Shown: positions 5,556 to 5,756 of the stretch, piece after piece
Position numbering within the stretch: position 1 is the stretch's first letter
How the letters are laid out: each line of letters begins with the position of its first letter
Source: a bacterium
GTDB lineage: Bacteria; SZUA-79; Acidulodesulfobacterales; Acidulodesulfobacteraceae
Length of the DNA stretch: 5,756 nucleotides
Direction: 5' to 3'
Assembly (NCBI GenBank): GCA_021784835.1
Contig: JAJYHI010000048.1
Span: 1-5,756, forward strand
Translations under genes and position numbers: made by a program
The notes under the pieces: model-generated
Database searches by the model: none
Seen by the model: only the letters and a program-made list of their open reading frames with translations
Told to the model about the DNA's origin: nothing

Positions 5556-5756
5556 TTAAGTTAAACTTATTAACCTTTCGTCAATCACGATGCGCACGCC
5601 TGTACCGTTCCCGGATTTTATGGATATCCGCCTAAGTTCCGACGGAAAAGCGCCGAATGTTCTCAATAATGCGAAAACGACGCCTATATTTGAAATTTTG
5701 TTAAAGGAAATTATTATATCTTTAGATTCTAACAAGGATTTTTTATTTAGGACTTT
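5556..5756 (-). CDS. C-terminal 66 residues of an unidentified protein, possibly GspM/PilO-like
   Basis: An open frame enters from the window edge and ends at TAA (5558-5556), 16 nt before the GspC/PilP-like gene. Codon use matches its neighbours and the spacing is operon-like, so it is a real gene end. I hand-translated the fragment: it begins KVLNKKSLLESKDIII, has a central FALLRTFGAFPSELRRISIK stretch, and ends VRIVIDERLISLT. The helix, 'P-x-x-L-x-x-I-x-I' strand and final beta strand resemble the ferredoxin-like end of GspM or PilO. Those genes lie near gspC or directly before pilP in many genomes. This is position-plus-pattern inference; no catalytic motif is visible and the protein could be something else. 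Confidence 0.7.
   Translation of the reverse strand, partial: KVLNKKSLLESKDIIISFNKISNIGVVFALLRTFGAFPSELRRISIKSGNGTGVRIVIDERLISLT

Noticed and set aside
1..5756. CRISPR array, insertion sequence, tRNA-associated integration site or phage genes
   Set aside because: No regularly spaced direct repeats, transposase or integrase frames are visible. I also saw no repeat of the tRNA 3' end elsewhere in the window, so the tRNA shows no sign of serving as an att site here.

Overview
The window (5,756 nt) is a piece of a bacterial chromosome. It is AT-rich (clearly below 50% GC by eye), with Lys/Asn/Ile-rich proteins. An inner-membrane EmrB-type exporter and a GspC/PilP-like secretion or pilus component point to a Gram-negative cell. 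Taxonomy is inference only: a low-GC deltaproteobacterium-like lineage would fit, but nothing here fixes it. There is no CRISPR array, insertion sequence, integrase or phage gene, and no gene-free stretch longer than about 110 nt.

Left part, minus strand (1-2584). Read in transcription order it holds a tRNA-Arg(CCG) with an encoded CCA end, then a complete four-domain phosphohexomutase (496 aa), then the first 272 residues of enolase, which runs off the window. Enolase has its own strong extended -10 promoter and a Shine-Dalgarno site. The phosphohexomutase has neither a Shine-Dalgarno site nor room for a long leader.

Middle part, plus strand (2653-4948). It holds a very AT-rich gene for an all-helical 232-aa protein with faint PhoU-like layout, then a 510-aa, 14-helix DHA2/EmrB drug exporter. 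The 64-nt gap between them carries a perfect 10-bp inverted repeat over the predicted exporter promoter, a likely repressor operator. No EmrA, TolC or regulator gene is in view.

Right part, minus strand (4952-5756). It holds the 3' end of an unidentified gene, followed 16 nt later by a single-pass membrane protein whose C-terminal domain resembles the GspC/PilP beta domain. These two look like the tail of a type II secretion or type IV pilus operon. That operon converges on the exporter gene with only 3 nt between stop codons.

The most notable signals are: (i) three start codons (2405 minus, 2653 plus, 3416 plus) with no Shine-Dalgarno site and a -10-like box ending about 5-9 nt upstream, suggesting leaderless mRNAs beside normal SD-led genes; (ii) the operator-like palindrome in front of the exporter; (iii) the divergent, symmetric tRNA/232-aa-gene promoter region; and (iv) the degenerate PhoU-like protein. 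I did not find a convincing wholly new system.
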